Source: Alloalcanivorax gelatiniphagus (GTDB taxonomy: Bacteria > Pseudomonadota > Gammaproteobacteria > Pseudomonadales > Alcanivoracaceae). From it: DNA of 64,000 nucleotides. This document shows positions 17,505 to 26,177 of the stretch, piece after piece. The notes under the pieces are model-generated. The model did not search any database. It was not told the DNA's origin and worked only from the letters and a program-made list of their open reading frames with translations. The DNA is taken from assembly GCF_005938655.1 (NCBI RefSeq), contig NZ_VCQT01000027.1, positions 186,001 to 250,000 of the forward strand, read 5' to 3'. Position 1 is the stretch's first letter. The number at the start of each line of letters is the position of its first letter. The position numbers and the translations under genes are program-made.

Positions 17505-17891
17505 TCAGGCGGTCACTTCCTGAATCTTCTTCATCAGCTGCTTCTGATCGTCGGTGGGCTGCGCGGACTGCAGGGACATGAGCTTGCTCATGTCGCCGTC
17601 GACCTTGATCTGGCCGCTCATGAAGCCCTGCATGCCGGCGGACTGGTCGCCTTCGATAAAGATGCGCTTGGCCAGGTCGGCGGGCAGGGTCAGGGTGGTG
17701 GCGGCGTCGTCATGCTGGCCTTCCTCGATCATGCCACCCACCAGAGCCAGGTGCTTCTCGCCCTCGTCGGTTTTTACATTGATGTTGATGACCAGGTCGG
17801 CCAGTGCCGGCGGAGCCTGCACGTCACCGGCGGATTCACGGATTTCCTTTACCTTCGCGAACCATTCGTCGGACAGAAATTCCACGCTCAT
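17505..17891 (-). CDS. SCP2 sterol-binding domain protein
   Basis: A 128-residue stand-alone SCP2 domain (N-terminal SVEFLSDEWFAKVKEIRESA, C-terminal GFMSGQIKVDGDMSKLMSLQ). The fold is a hydrophobic tunnel that binds lipids or acyl chains. The ligand in bacteria is generally unknown. It stands alone, ends at a strong terminator and has a GGAGATAAC ribosome-binding site before the ATG. Confidence 0.85.
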   Translation of the reverse strand: MSVEFLSDEWFAKVKEIRESAGDVQAPPALADLVININVKTDEGEKHLALVGGMIEEGQHDDAATTLTLPADLAKRIFIEGDQSAGMQGFMSGQIKVDGDMSKLMSLQSAQPTDDQKQLMKKIQEVTA

Positions 17892-18023
17892 TGTTATCTC
17901 CTAGGTTGTATGCGACTTCGACGCCCGAACCGGATTCAAACGAGCGTTCGAAACTTTTCCGTACCTTATCGAAAGCCCCCGGGGCTGACAATGGTTTCAA
18001 AGCGCCAAAAACGCGCCCGTCGC

Positions 18024-19319
18024 TCACAGGTCGTAGCCACGCTCCTCGTGCAGGGCGATATCCAGGCCCTGGCTTTCCTCCTCGGCGCTCACCCGCAGCG
18101 GCGTGAACAGGGCCACCAGCTTGAGCAGCAGCCAGGTAATCGCCGCCGTGTACAGGATCGTCACCACCACGCCCAGCAGCTGCACGCCCACCTGTTCCAG
18201 CATGCCGTATTCCGGCTTGGCGAAGCCGTAACCGGAGAACACGCCCAGGCCGGTGGAGGCGAACACGCCGGCCAGCACCGTGCCCAGCATGCCGCCGATG
18301 CCGTGCACCGGAAACACGTCCAGGGAATCATCGATGCGCCACTTCTGCTTGACCACCAGCACCATGTAGAAGCACACCACCCCGGCGGTCAGGCCGATGA
18401 TCAGCGCCCCGCCCGGCCCCACGAACCCGGACGCCGGGGTAATGGTGCCCAGGCCCGCCACCATGCCGGTGGCGATGCCCAGAGCCGACGGCTTGCCGAA
18501 CTTCACGTACTCCAGGGTGATCCACACCAGGGAGCCGGCGGCGGCGGAAATATGGGTGACCAGCATGGCCATGGCGGCGTTGCCGTCGGCGGCCAGCGCC
18601 GAGCCGCCGTTAAAGCCGAACCAGCCCACCCACAGCATGCCGGCGCCCATCACCGTCATGGTCATGTTGTGCGGTTTCATGGCCTGGCCGGGCCAGTCCT
18701 TGCGGCGGCCCAGCACCATGGCCGCCACCAGGGCGGCCACGCCGGCGGTGATGTGCACCACCGTGCCACCGGCGAAATCGTACAGCCCCAGCTCCGCCAG
18801 CCAGCCGCCGCCCCACACCCAGTGGCACACCGGCACGTACACGCCCAGCACCCACAGCACCGAGAACGCCAGCATGGCGCCGAAGCGCATACGCTCGGCG
18901 AAGGCACCCACGATCAGCGCCGGGGTGATAATGGCGAAGGTCATCTGGAACAGCCCGTGCAGGCTCTGCGGCACGGTGCCGGCGACGCTGTCCCGGTCAA
19001 TGCCGGCGAAAAAGGCGTGCTGCAGGCCGCCGATCCAGGCGTTGGCGGCGCCGCCATCGGCGAACGCCAGGGAGTAGCCGGCGATCAGCCACACCAGCGA
19101 CACCGCGCAGGCGATGGCGAAGCACTGCATCAGCACCGACAGCACGTTCTTGGCGCGCACCAGGCCGCCATAGAACAGGCTCAGGCCCGGCAGGGTCATG
19201 AACAGCACCAGCGCGGTGGCGGCGATAATCCAGGCGGTGTCGCCCTTATCCAGGGTGCCGGCGAGGGCCGCCGACGGCGTCAGGGCGGCCAGCGCCGCCA
19301 TGGGGTAGATTATTTTCAT
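18024..19319 (-). CDS. amtB: Ammonium transporter AmtB
   Basis: A 431-residue Amt/MEP channel. A signal-like N-terminus (MKIIYPMAALAALTPSAALA) precedes about 11 membrane helices. The pore twin-histidines are in AMLVTHISAAAGSLVW and DVFPVHGIGGMLGTV. The start at 19319 is chosen for the signal sequence; the frame extends 75 bp further. Ammonium uptake genes are usually paired with glnK, but no PII gene is adjacent here. An NtrC-like site lies upstream, consistent with nitrogen-limitation control. Confidence 0.93.
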   Translation of the reverse strand: MKIIYPMAALAALTPSAALAGTLDKGDTAWIIAATALVLFMTLPGLSLFYGGLVRAKNVLSVLMQCFAIACAVSLVWLIAGYSLAFADGGAANAWIGGLQHAFFAGIDRDSVAGTVPQSLHGLFQMTFAIITPALIVGAFAERMRFGAMLAFSVLWVLGVYVPVCHWVWGGGWLAELGLYDFAGGTVVHITAGVAALVAAMVLGRRKDWPGQAMKPHNMTMTVMGAGMLWVGWFGFNGGSALAADGNAAMAMLVTHISAAAGSLVWITLEYVKFGKPSALGIATGMVAGLGTITPASGFVGPGGALIIGLTAGVVCFYMVLVVKQKWRIDDSLDVFPVHGIGGMLGTVLAGVFASTGLGVFSGYGFAKPEYGMLEQVGVQLLGVVVTILYTAAITWLLLKLVALFTPLRVSAEEESQGLDIALHEERGYDL

Positions 19320-19406
19320 GGTTGGTTTCCCGGTCCTCGAGGCCGAACAACGGCCGGAATCGCACCGCCGGAAGGCACGCCGACGGAACTGCACCGGGAA
19401 AGGGCA

Positions 19407-19422
19407 TACAAGAATCAGGCCA
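19407..19422 (-). promoter_or_regulatory. Candidate sigma-54 promoter for amtB
   Basis: On the minus strand TGGCCTGATTCTTGTA resembles the -24/-12 consensus (TGGCACG-N4-TTGCA): GG at -24 and the TTG of -12 are in register, but -12 C is T. It lies about 85 bp before the amtB start and about 70 bp after the NtrC-like site, a normal distance for activation. Confidence 0.4.
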
Positions 19423-19483
19423 GAACGGAATAGCGGGAAAGACGGGGTGGGCAGGCGTTGCCCGCACTAAAATCGGGCAAAGG

Positions 19484-19500
19484 CGCACCCATCAAGTGCA
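19484..19500 (-). promoter_or_regulatory. NtrC-like binding site upstream of amtB
   Basis: On the minus strand TGCACTTGATGGGTGCG matches the NtrC dyad TGCACY-N5-RGTGCA at 11 of 12 defined positions. Its centre lies about 95 bp upstream of the transcription start predicted from the sigma-54-like element. Confidence 0.6.
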
Positions 19501-19567
19501 TGGAAGCGCTAGAGGGCACCAATATTGAGCACGGGGAGAGGGAGAGGTTGCGCCATTAGAAGGCGGG

Positions 19568-19631
19568 ATCGCGGCTGAAGCCGCTCCTACAGGGGGGGTA
19601 ATACCCCTGTAGGAGCGGCTTCAGCCGCGAT
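19568..19631. repeat. REPIN, flavour B/B (GGCTGAAGCC stems)
   Basis: ATCGCGGCTGAAGCCGCTCC plus TAC faces its exact inverse across a GC-rich linker that is itself a short hairpin (GGGGGTAATACCCC). It lies between the cnoX stop and the upstream region of amtB. Confidence 0.9.
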
Positions 19632-19640
19632 AGGCAAGCC

Positions 19641-20510
19641 TCAATGCAAATAGGTAAACATCTTGCGGCGGTAACGGCTGGCCATGGGATCGCCCTTGGG
19701 CAGGCAATCGAACACTTCCAGCAGCGCCTTGCGGGCCACCCCGTCCTGGTAATCCGGGTGATCACGCAGCAGCGTCAGCAGCGCCTCCAAACCGGTCTCG
19801 AACTGGCCGGCGGCGGCGGCGCGCAGCCCGTAGGCGTGCAGATCGGCGGGGGCCGGGTCGTTGTCGATGCGCGCGGCCAGGTCACGCAGGGTTTCGTTGC
19901 CGCCTTCCAGTTTATCCAGCAGCGCGAACCGGGCGCGGAACGGGCGCAGTTCCTCCACGTCCTCCACCACCTCGGCGAGCGTGGACTGGGCCTCGTCAAC
20001 GCGGCCCTCGCCCAGCAGATACTCCACCAGCAGGGCGCGGAAAGCGTGCTTGTCGGGCTGCTCCTGCAGGGTCTGGCGCAGGGCCTGCTCCGCCTGGGCA
20101 CCGTGGCCGGCTTCAATGGCCTGGCGCACCTGCTCCAGGAACTGCTCTTCCTGCTCCGCCTGGGCCGCGTCCGGGTCCACCACCGGCGCCAGCCAGCCGC
20201 GCAGGGCGCCCTCGGTCTGGGCGCCGTCCAGTTCACTGACCAGCTGGCCCTGATAGACCAGTTTCAGGGACGGCAGGCTGCGCACCCCGAACTGGGCGGC
20301 GATGTTCTGCTGCTCGTCGGCATTGACCTTGGCCAGCACGAACTTGCCCTGGTACTCGCCGGCCAGTTTCTCCAGCAGCGGCGCCATCTGCAGACAGGGC
20401 TGGCACCAGGACGCCCAGAAGTCGAACAGCACCGGAATTTGCCGTGAGCTTTCCAGCAGCTGCTGAATGTTCTGTTCGGTGACATCGATGATCGAAGCGT
20501 TATCCTGCAC
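19641..20510 (-). CDS. cnoX: Chaperedoxin CnoX (YbbN), thioredoxin-TPR protein
   Basis: A 289-residue fusion of an N-terminal thioredoxin domain (residues about 5-110, active site FWASWCQPCLQMAPLL) with a TPR-like helical C-terminal part. CnoX holds unfolding proteins under oxidative stress and hands them to GroEL or DnaK. The start is the GTG at 20510 with AGGAG eight bases before it; an ATG 72 bp upstream lacks a site. The active site is CxxC (WCQPC), whereas E. coli CnoX has lost it (SQHC), so this form may be redox active. Confidence 0.88.
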   Translation of the reverse strand: MQDNASIIDVTEQNIQQLLESSRQIPVLFDFWASWCQPCLQMAPLLEKLAGEYQGKFVLAKVNADEQQNIAAQFGVRSLPSLKLVYQGQLVSELDGAQTEGALRGWLAPVVDPDAAQAEQEEQFLEQVRQAIEAGHGAQAEQALRQTLQEQPDKHAFRALLVEYLLGEGRVDEAQSTLAEVVEDVEELRPFRARFALLDKLEGGNETLRDLAARIDNDPAPADLHAYGLRAAAAGQFETGLEALLTLLRDHPDYQDGVARKALLEVFDCLPKGDPMASRYRRKMFTYLH

Positions 20511-20743
20511 CGTGGGCTCCTGTGCCGAAGAGTGAGTTTTCCAGGGGATTCCTTGATTGGCGCCAATTGTACGGAATTCCAAGGGGCCATAAACAGATTA
20601 AATACTGTTAAAGCGCCAACAAATCGATAGCGGAGGGGTACACTGGTACAGACGTTCACGCCCTCTACATACTGGCTGGGTAAGGTAATGAGCGTTTTTA
20701 GGGTATCCACTCTCGAGCACGCATCCTGGCAAAGGAGATGACC

Positions 20744-23200
20744 ATGCTGAGCCTTTTGGCCCTGGTAATTTTGGCCGGCACTTTGTTGGCCCTGTTTTAT
20801 GCGCAAATGACGTTGACCACCGGGAGCGTGGTCTTCGCCGTGGTCTGGCTACTGTGCGGCCTGCTGGCGCCGTGGCTGTACAACCCCATTCTGCTGATCC
20901 TGCTGGCGGCGGCGCTGCTGGTGCTCAATCACCCGGGCCTGCGCAGCAAGCTGATCACCCGGCCGGTGTTCAACACCCTCGGCAAGATGATGCCGCCCAT
21001 CGGCGACACCGAGCGCGAGGCCATCGAGGCCGGCGCCACCTGGTTCGAGGCGGAACTGTTCGGCGGCAAGCCGGACTGGGACGACTTCTCGAAGACCAAT
21101 TTCACCCAGCTCACCGAGGACGAGCAGTCCTTCCTCGATAACGAGGTGGAACAGCTTTGCGGCATGCTCGACGAGTGGAAGATCTGTCACGAGCTCAAGG
21201 ATCTGCCCGAGGAAGTGTGGGAATTCCTCAAGACCAAGGGCTTCTTCAGCCTGATCATTCCCAAGGAATACGGCGGCCGCGACTTCAGCCCCTACGCGCA
21301 AAGCCGCACCATGAGCAAAATCGCCACCCGCTCCCTGACCACGGCGGTCACCGCCATGGTGCCCAACTCCCTGGGCCCCGGTGAGCTGCTGGCCAAGTAC
21401 GGCACCGATGAACAGAAACAGCGCTGGCTGCCCGGCCTGTCCTCCGGCGAGGAAATCCCCTGCTTCGGCCTGACCGGCCCGGAAGCCGGCTCCGACGCCG
21501 GCGCCATCCCCGACAAGGGCGTGGTTTGCAAGCGCACCGTGGACGGCGAGGAAGTGGTGGGCATCAGCCTGAGCTTCGCCAAACGCTGGATCACCCTGGC
21601 CCCGGTGGCCACCGTGGTGGGCCTGGCGTTCAAACTGTATGACCCGGAACACCTGCTCGGCGACCAGGACGAGCTGGGCATTACCTGTGCCCTGCTGCCC
21701 GCCGACACCGAGGGCGTGGAAATCGGCCGCCGCCATAACCCGGGCGGCTCGCCGTTCATGAACGGCCCGATCAACGGCAAGGACGTGTTCGTGCCCCTGG
21801 ACGCCATCATCGGCGGCCCGGAAATGGCCGGTAAGGGCTGGCGCATGCTGATCGAATGCCTGGGCGCTGGCCGGGGCGTGTCCCTGCCGGCCCTGGCCAC
21901 CGCCAGCGGCGAGATGGGCTACCGCATGACCGGCGCCTTCGCCCGCATCCGCCGCCAGTTCGGCCTGCCGGTGGGCAACTTCGAGGGCGTCCAGGAAGCC
22001 TCCGCCCAGGTGGCCGGCCTGGCCTACACCCTGGAAGCCTACCGGCACCTGGTCACCCGGGGCCTGGAGGAAGGCACCATCTCGGTGGTCACGGCCATGG
22101 CCAAGTACCACTCCACGGAAATGATGCGCATCCTGCTCAACAACGGCATGGACATCGCCAGCGGCCGCGCCGTGCAGATGGGCCCGCGCAACTTCATGGC
22201 GCAGCCCTACCAGTCCATCCCGGTGGCGATCACCGTGGAAGGCGCCAATATCCTGACCCGCTCGCTGATGATCTTCGGCCAGGGCGCGCTGCGCTGTCAT
22301 CCGTACCTGTACGACGAGCTGCAGGCAATCCAGGACGAGGACCAGGAGCGTGGCTTCAAGCGCTTCGAGGATTTGTTCTTCAAGCACGCCGGCCATTCCC
22401 TGGGCAACATCAGCCGGGGCCTGGTGCACGGCCTGAGCGGCGCCCGGCTGGCGGACATCCCCGCCAACGCGGACAGCTTCAGTGCCCCCTGGTACCGCCT
22501 GATCACCCGCTACAGCGCGGTGCTGGCGAGCCTGTCCGACGTGGCCTTCGCGCTGCTCGGCGGCGATCTCAAGCGCCGCGAGATGGTCTCCGCCCGGCTC
22601 GGCGATCTGCACAGCCAGCTGCTGATCAGCTGCGCGATCCTCAAGTACCACGCCACCCTGCCCCGGGACGAGGCCAACGACGCCCACGCCACCTATGCGC
22701 TGCGCCGTTCGCTGAGCCAGGCCCAGAACGCCATCGACGATTTCTGCCGCAACTTCGGCTACTTCGGCGTGGCGCGGGTGCTCAAGGCGCTGTTCTTCCC
22801 GCTGGGCCGGCCCTGTCTGGCGCACAAGCCGGACGACGTGCTGGTGCGTACCCTGGGCGAGCAGATCATGAGCCCCACCAGCGTGCGCGACGCCCTGGCC
22901 GCCAACGCCTACATCTCCCAGGACCCGGAGGACAGCATTGGCCGGGTGGAAACCACCTACAACAAGCTGCTGGAAGTGGAAGAGGACTTCGAGGCGTTCT
23001 ACAAGGCGGACATCAAGGGCAAGCTGCAGGGCGACACCCTGCGCGCCAAGGTGGAAGACGCCGCCGCCCAGGGCATCATTCCCTCCGACAAGGTGGAAGC
23101 GATCCTGGAGTACGACGAAATGCGCTACGACTGTCTGCTCACCGACGCCTTCGACAAGGACCTGAAAGAAGTGCAAATGCACACCGAGCGGCCGATCTGA
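20744..23200 (+). CDS. fadE: Acyl-CoA dehydrogenase FadE
   Basis: An 818-residue FadE-type enzyme (E. coli 814) catalysing the first FAD-dependent step of fatty-acid beta-oxidation. It has two N-terminal membrane segments (MLSLLALVILAGTLLALFYA and SVVFAVVWLLCGLLAPWLYN), a central acyl-CoA dehydrogenase domain (CFGLTGPEAGSDAGAIPDKG; AKRWITLAPVATVVGLAF) and the C-terminal FadE-specific extension. Two ATGs lie six bases apart. The second (20744) is chosen because AAAGGAG stands six bases before it and abuts the first. It ends at an intrinsic terminator. Confidence 0.93.
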   Translation: MLSLLALVILAGTLLALFYAQMTLTTGSVVFAVVWLLCGLLAPWLYNPILLILLAAALLVLNHPGLRSKLITRPVFNTLGKMMPPIGDTEREAIEAGATWFEAELFGGKPDWDDFSKTNFTQLTEDEQSFLDNEVEQLCGMLDEWKICHELKDLPEEVWEFLKTKGFFSLIIPKEYGGRDFSPYAQSRTMSKIATRSLTTAVTAMVPNSLGPGELLAKYGTDEQKQRWLPGLSSGEEIPCFGLTGPEAGSDAGAIPDKGVVCKRTVDGEEVVGISLSFAKRWITLAPVATVVGLAFKLYDPEHLLGDQDELGITCALLPADTEGVEIGRRHNPGGSPFMNGPINGKDVFVPLDAIIGGPEMAGKGWRMLIECLGAGRGVSLPALATASGEMGYRMTGAFARIRRQFGLPVGNFEGVQEASAQVAGLAYTLEAYRHLVTRGLEEGTISVVTAMAKYHSTEMMRILLNNGMDIASGRAVQMGPRNFMAQPYQSIPVAITVEGANILTRSLMIFGQGALRCHPYLYDELQAIQDEDQERGFKRFEDLFFKHAGHSLGNISRGLVHGLSGARLADIPANADSFSAPWYRLITRYSAVLASLSDVAFALLGGDLKRREMVSARLGDLHSQLLISCAILKYHATLPRDEANDAHATYALRRSLSQAQNAIDDFCRNFGYFGVARVLKALFFPLGRPCLAHKPDDVLVRTLGEQIMSPTSVRDALAANAYISQDPEDSIGRVETTYNKLLEVEEDFEAFYKADIKGKLQGDTLRAKVEDAAAQGIIPSDKVEAILEYDEMRYDCLLTDAFDKDLKEVQMHTERPI

Positions 23201-23220
23201 TCCGCCCGGCAATCGCCAAC

Positions 23221-23249
23221 AAAAAACCGCCCTCCGGGGCGGTTTTTTT
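23221..23249. terminator. Intrinsic terminator after fadE
   Basis: A perfect 12-bp stem AAAAAACCGCCC/GGGCGGTTTTTT with TCCG loop and T7 tail, 20 bp after the fadE stop. It is also T-rich on the minus strand, so it can act bidirectionally. Confidence 0.93.
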
Positions 23250-23299
23250 ATGGATCACGCCTGGCTGGAAAATCCGGCCCTCCGCCTCGCTATGCCCCC

Positions 23300-23322
23300 C
23301 GTAGGAGCGGCTTCAGCCGCGA
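23300..23322. repeat. Single REP element
   Basis: One B-flavour REP (GTAGGAGCGGCTTCAGCCGC) without an inverted partner, between the fadE terminator and the convergent ABC ATPase gene. Confidence 0.85.
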
Positions 23323-23341
23323 AAGCAATTCGCCTCCCCCT

Positions 23342-24148
23342 TCAACGGCGCACCTCGCGCTGAAAAATCTCCAGGGTTCGCTTCTTCACCGCCACGAAAC
23401 CGGCGTCACTGAGCGTGTCCACGGTGCGCGGGCGGGGCTCGTCGTAGAGTACCTGCTCGGCGATCCGCGTCGGTCGCTTGGTCAACAGCAGCACCTGGTC
23501 GGCCAGATACACCGCCTCCTCGATATCGTGGGAAACCAGAATCATGGTGGTGCCGGTGTCCATGAACACCTGCTGCAGCTTTTCGCGGATGAACAGGGTC
23601 ATCTCGAAATCCAGCGCCGAGAACGGCTCATCGAGCAGCACCACCTCGGGCTCCGGCGCCAGGGCGCGCATGATCGAGGCGGTTTGCTGCTGCCCGCCGG
23701 ACAACTCGTAGGGATAGCGGTGCAGGTCGAAGCCGATGCCGAAAGAGGCGATCAGCTCATCCAGGCGGCGCCGTACCCGGTCCTTGCTCCAGCCTTGCAG
23801 CACCAGCGGATAGGCAATGTTGTCCAGGGTGCGCATCCACGGGAACAGCGCCTCCCGATAGTTCTGGAAGACGTAACCGATCTTGGTGTCCTGGCGGGTT
23901 TTGCCGTCGAACAGAATCTCTCCGCCATCGATGGGTATCAGGCCGGCGATCATATTGATCAGGGTGCTTTTGCCACAGCCATTGGGCCCGAACACCGACA
24001 TAATCTGGCCCTTGGGAATATCCAGATCGAAGCCGTCGTAAAGTGCCGAACCGGCGAACCGTTTGACCAGTCCGCGAATGGTGATATGCGTGCCCGGGGG
24101 ACCGGGATAGTGACGCCTCAGCGGCGCGGTTGAGCCTTGCCCGGCCAT
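23342..24148 (-). CDS. ABC transporter ATPase, nitrate/taurine/sulfonate type
   Basis: A 268-residue ATPase: Walker A FGPNGCGKSTLINMIAGLI, signature YELSGGQQQTASIMRALAPE, Walker B VVLLDEPFSALDFEM, switch His in LVSHDIEEAVYLADQ. It is of the SsuB/TauB/NrtD class that powers uptake of oxoanions, sulfonates or related small molecules. ATG 24148 is chosen because GGGAGG lies 4 bases before it; an ATG 24 bp earlier lacks a site. It starts one base after the permease stop, so the SBP-permease-ATPase genes form one operon. Confidence 0.88.
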   Translation of the reverse strand: MAGQGSTAPLRRHYPGPPGTHITIRGLVKRFAGSALYDGFDLDIPKGQIMSVFGPNGCGKSTLINMIAGLIPIDGGEILFDGKTRQDTKIGYVFQNYREALFPWMRTLDNIAYPLVLQGWSKDRVRRRLDELIASFGIGFDLHRYPYELSGGQQQTASIMRALAPEPEVVLLDEPFSALDFEMTLFIREKLQQVFMDTGTTMILVSHDIEEAVYLADQVLLLTKRPTRIAEQVLYDEPRPRTVDTLSDAGFVAVKKRTLEIFQREVRR

Positions 24149-24149
24149 A

Positions 24150-24977
24150 TTACCTCCCGTTCCAGTGAACAATCAGACGTTCGATCAGCAGAAAAACGAT
24201 ATTGAGCAGATAACCGAGCACGCCGGTGGCCAGAATCGCCGCGTACATCAGCCGCACATTGAGCACCTGCTGGGCGTTGAGCACCGCGTAACCGAGGCCG
24301 TTGTTGGAGCCGATGAACATCTCGGCCACCACCACAACAACCAGCGCCATGGACACCGCCGTGCGCAGCCCCACGAAGCTCTGCGGCAGGCTCTCCCAAA
24401 TCAGCACATCGCGGAACACCCGCCAGCGCGACGCGCCCATCACCCGCGCCGCCATGATCCGTTGCTTGCGCGCGTTCATCACGCCATAGGCGGCATTGAA
24501 GATGACGATCAGCAGCGCGCCGAACGCGGCGATGGCCACTTTGTTGATGTCGGATACCCCGAAGATCAGCAGGAACAGCGGGATCATCGCCGAGGCCGGC
24601 GTGGAGCGGAAAAAATCAATCACGAACTCCACACTGCGGTAGGCATTGACGTTACTGCCCAGCAACACGCCCAGCGGCAAGCCCAGCACCGCCGCGATCA
24701 CGAAGGCCTGCAGGGTGCGCATCAGCGTCATCAGGGTATCGGTCATCAGCGCGCCGCCGGCGAGCCCGGCGGCCAGGGTTTGCAAGGTTGGCCAGGGGCC
24801 GGGCAGCAGAATCGGCTTGATCCAGCCGCTGCGCGCCAGCAACTCCCAGGCCAGCAACAACAGCACCGGCCCCAGCAGCGGCAGCAGCGCATGTTTCACC
24901 TGGCCCGCGCGCAGGCGCGGCCAGGCCCGGCGTGCCGCCTTGCGGCGCCGCCCACTATCCGTCGACTCCACCTCCAT
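24150..24977 (-). CDS. ABC transporter permease, nitrate/taurine/sulfonate type
   Basis: A 275-residue inner-membrane permease with six or so hydrophobic segments from LLPLLGPVLLLLAWELLA to VLGYLLNIVFLLIERLI. The BPD inner-membrane motif is AARVMGASRWRVFRDVLIWE (EAA loop). The ATG shares one base with the upstream SBP stop (TGATG), indicating coupling. The frame continues upstream through the SBP gene in another phase; this part is not coding. Confidence 0.88.
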   Translation of the reverse strand: MEVESTDSGRRRKAARRAWPRLRAGQVKHALLPLLGPVLLLLAWELLARSGWIKPILLPGPWPTLQTLAAGLAGGALMTDTLMTLMRTLQAFVIAAVLGLPLGVLLGSNVNAYRSVEFVIDFFRSTPASAMIPLFLLIFGVSDINKVAIAAFGALLIVIFNAAYGVMNARKQRIMAARVMGASRWRVFRDVLIWESLPQSFVGLRTAVSMALVVVVVAEMFIGSNNGLGYAVLNAQQVLNVRLMYAAILATGVLGYLLNIVFLLIERLIVHWNGR

Positions 24978-25987
24978 CACGCCGCGCCACCCGCATAGAT
25001 CATGGGCGCCACTTGCAGCGGCGAGGAAAAGATACCGGCCTCGGAAAACAGATCGAAGAAATCCTGGAAGTACTGGATCGACTCCGGGGTGAACTCGTCG
25101 TACATGGTGTAGCCGGAAATCGGCACCTCCCGGGCCAGGTCCCCTTTTACCCATGAATAGCCGTCCAGGTACTGGCGGGCATCGTCCGGATTGTCGCGCA
25201 CATACGCCACGCCCTTGCGGTAGGCCTCGATAAAGGCGGTGGATTCGTCCGGGTAGTCGGCCAGGAACTGGCTGGTCAGCGAGGCGGCGCCGCCGTGCCA
25301 GGGGGCCATCGGGTCGCCCAGGATGTAGTGGGCGATCACCCCGGTCTCCAGCACCCGCGTGCTGCCATTGAGGCGGCCGATGGTGCCCTGGGGCTCCAGG
25401 GTGTAGGCGGCATCGATATGGCCGGCGACGATCGAGGGCACATGCTGGTTGAAAGGCAACTCCACCACTTCCACGTCCTTGGCCCCGGCGCGCTCGAACA
25501 CGGTGCGCGCCAGCGTCATGTTCTGAATACCGGGGCCACCGGCCACCCGCTTGCCGGACAAATCGGCGATGGTGTTGGCGTCGTTGTCGGCGCCGACGAT
25601 GATCTCGTCGAGCACATTGCGGGCGTTGGTGGGGTTCGAGCAGAAGAACTTCAGAAGCCCGGGCTGGGCCAGTTCGCCAATCGCCTGGTTGGCGGTGCCG
25701 GTGCCGTTGGCGCAGCCGTCGCAGCGGCCGGCCAGCATCGCTTCGGTGATCTGCTGGGCGCCGGCATAGCGCTGCACCTCGACCTTCAGGCCGGCCTGAT
25801 CAAAGAAGCCCTTCTCGATGGCCACGTAGTACGGCAGGCAGGCGGAAATCGGCCAATAACCCACCCGGATGGTGGGCGTGCCACGGGCTCTCAACAAACC
25901 CGGCATGGCCAGCGCGCCGGCCAGGGCGGCGCCGGCCTTGAGTACGGTGCGCCGGTCGATCCCGGCGGCGGAGTTCACTTTCTTCAT
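24977..25987 (-). CDS. ABC transporter substrate-binding protein with Tat-like signal
   Basis: A 336-residue NMT1/SsuA-like periplasmic binding protein. The N-terminus has DRRTVLKAGAALAGALAMPG, a Tat-like signal with RR. The mature part begins near TPTIRVGYWPISACLPYYVA. The substrate is not evident. The ligand loop contains two cysteines close together (RCDGCANGTGTANQAIGELA), which is unusual and could matter for ligand or metal binding. First gene of the ABC operon and divergent from the LysR gene. Confidence 0.85.
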   Translation of the reverse strand: MKKVNSAAGIDRRTVLKAGAALAGALAMPGLLRARGTPTIRVGYWPISACLPYYVAIEKGFFDQAGLKVEVQRYAGAQQITEAMLAGRCDGCANGTGTANQAIGELAQPGLLKFFCSNPTNARNVLDEIIVGADNDANTIADLSGKRVAGGPGIQNMTLARTVFERAGAKDVEVVELPFNQHVPSIVAGHIDAAYTLEPQGTIGRLNGSTRVLETGVIAHYILGDPMAPWHGGAASLTSQFLADYPDESTAFIEAYRKGVAYVRDNPDDARQYLDGYSWVKGDLAREVPISGYTMYDEFTPESIQYFQDFFDLFSEAGIFSSPLQVAPMIYAGGAA

Positions 25988-26114
25988 GGCGGTCTCATTT
26001 GCGGTGGGAGGCCGCTACGGCGCGGCCGACACAGGCCGGCGGGCGGCCTGATGGGTTCGTTGAAAAAATGAGTGATCGCCGCGTAGAATGGAAATGCTAT
26101 AAATACCGATATGT

Positions 26115-26135
26115 GCTGCATTTTTTGCAACACCA
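26115..26135. promoter_or_regulatory. Inverted repeat between the divergent LysR and transporter genes
   Basis: GTGCTGCA, TTTTT, TGCAACAC: an 8-5-8 dyad with one mismatch, 43 bp before the LysR gene start and about 130 bp before the transporter operon. Placement fits a LysR-family operator. The arm-to-arm spacing is typical for such sites. Confidence 0.45.
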
Positions 26136-26177
26136 ACTCTTCCAGCACCGATGATTAGCCGTTTTTCCGGAGCGCCC

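Noticed and set aside
19476-19491. Alternative sigma-54 element TGGGTGCGCCTTTGCC before amtB
   Set aside because: Spacing fits, but it overlaps the NtrC-like dyad and differs at the CAC part of the -24 box; the downstream element gives a better architecture.
20641-20660. FadR-like box (ACTGGTACAGAC) before fadE
   Set aside because: The half-sites are one base out of register with the FadR consensus and no palindrome is formed.
20849-23212. Minus-strand ORF of 787 codons opposite fadE
   Set aside because: Shadow; real coding evidence for FadE on the plus strand is strong.
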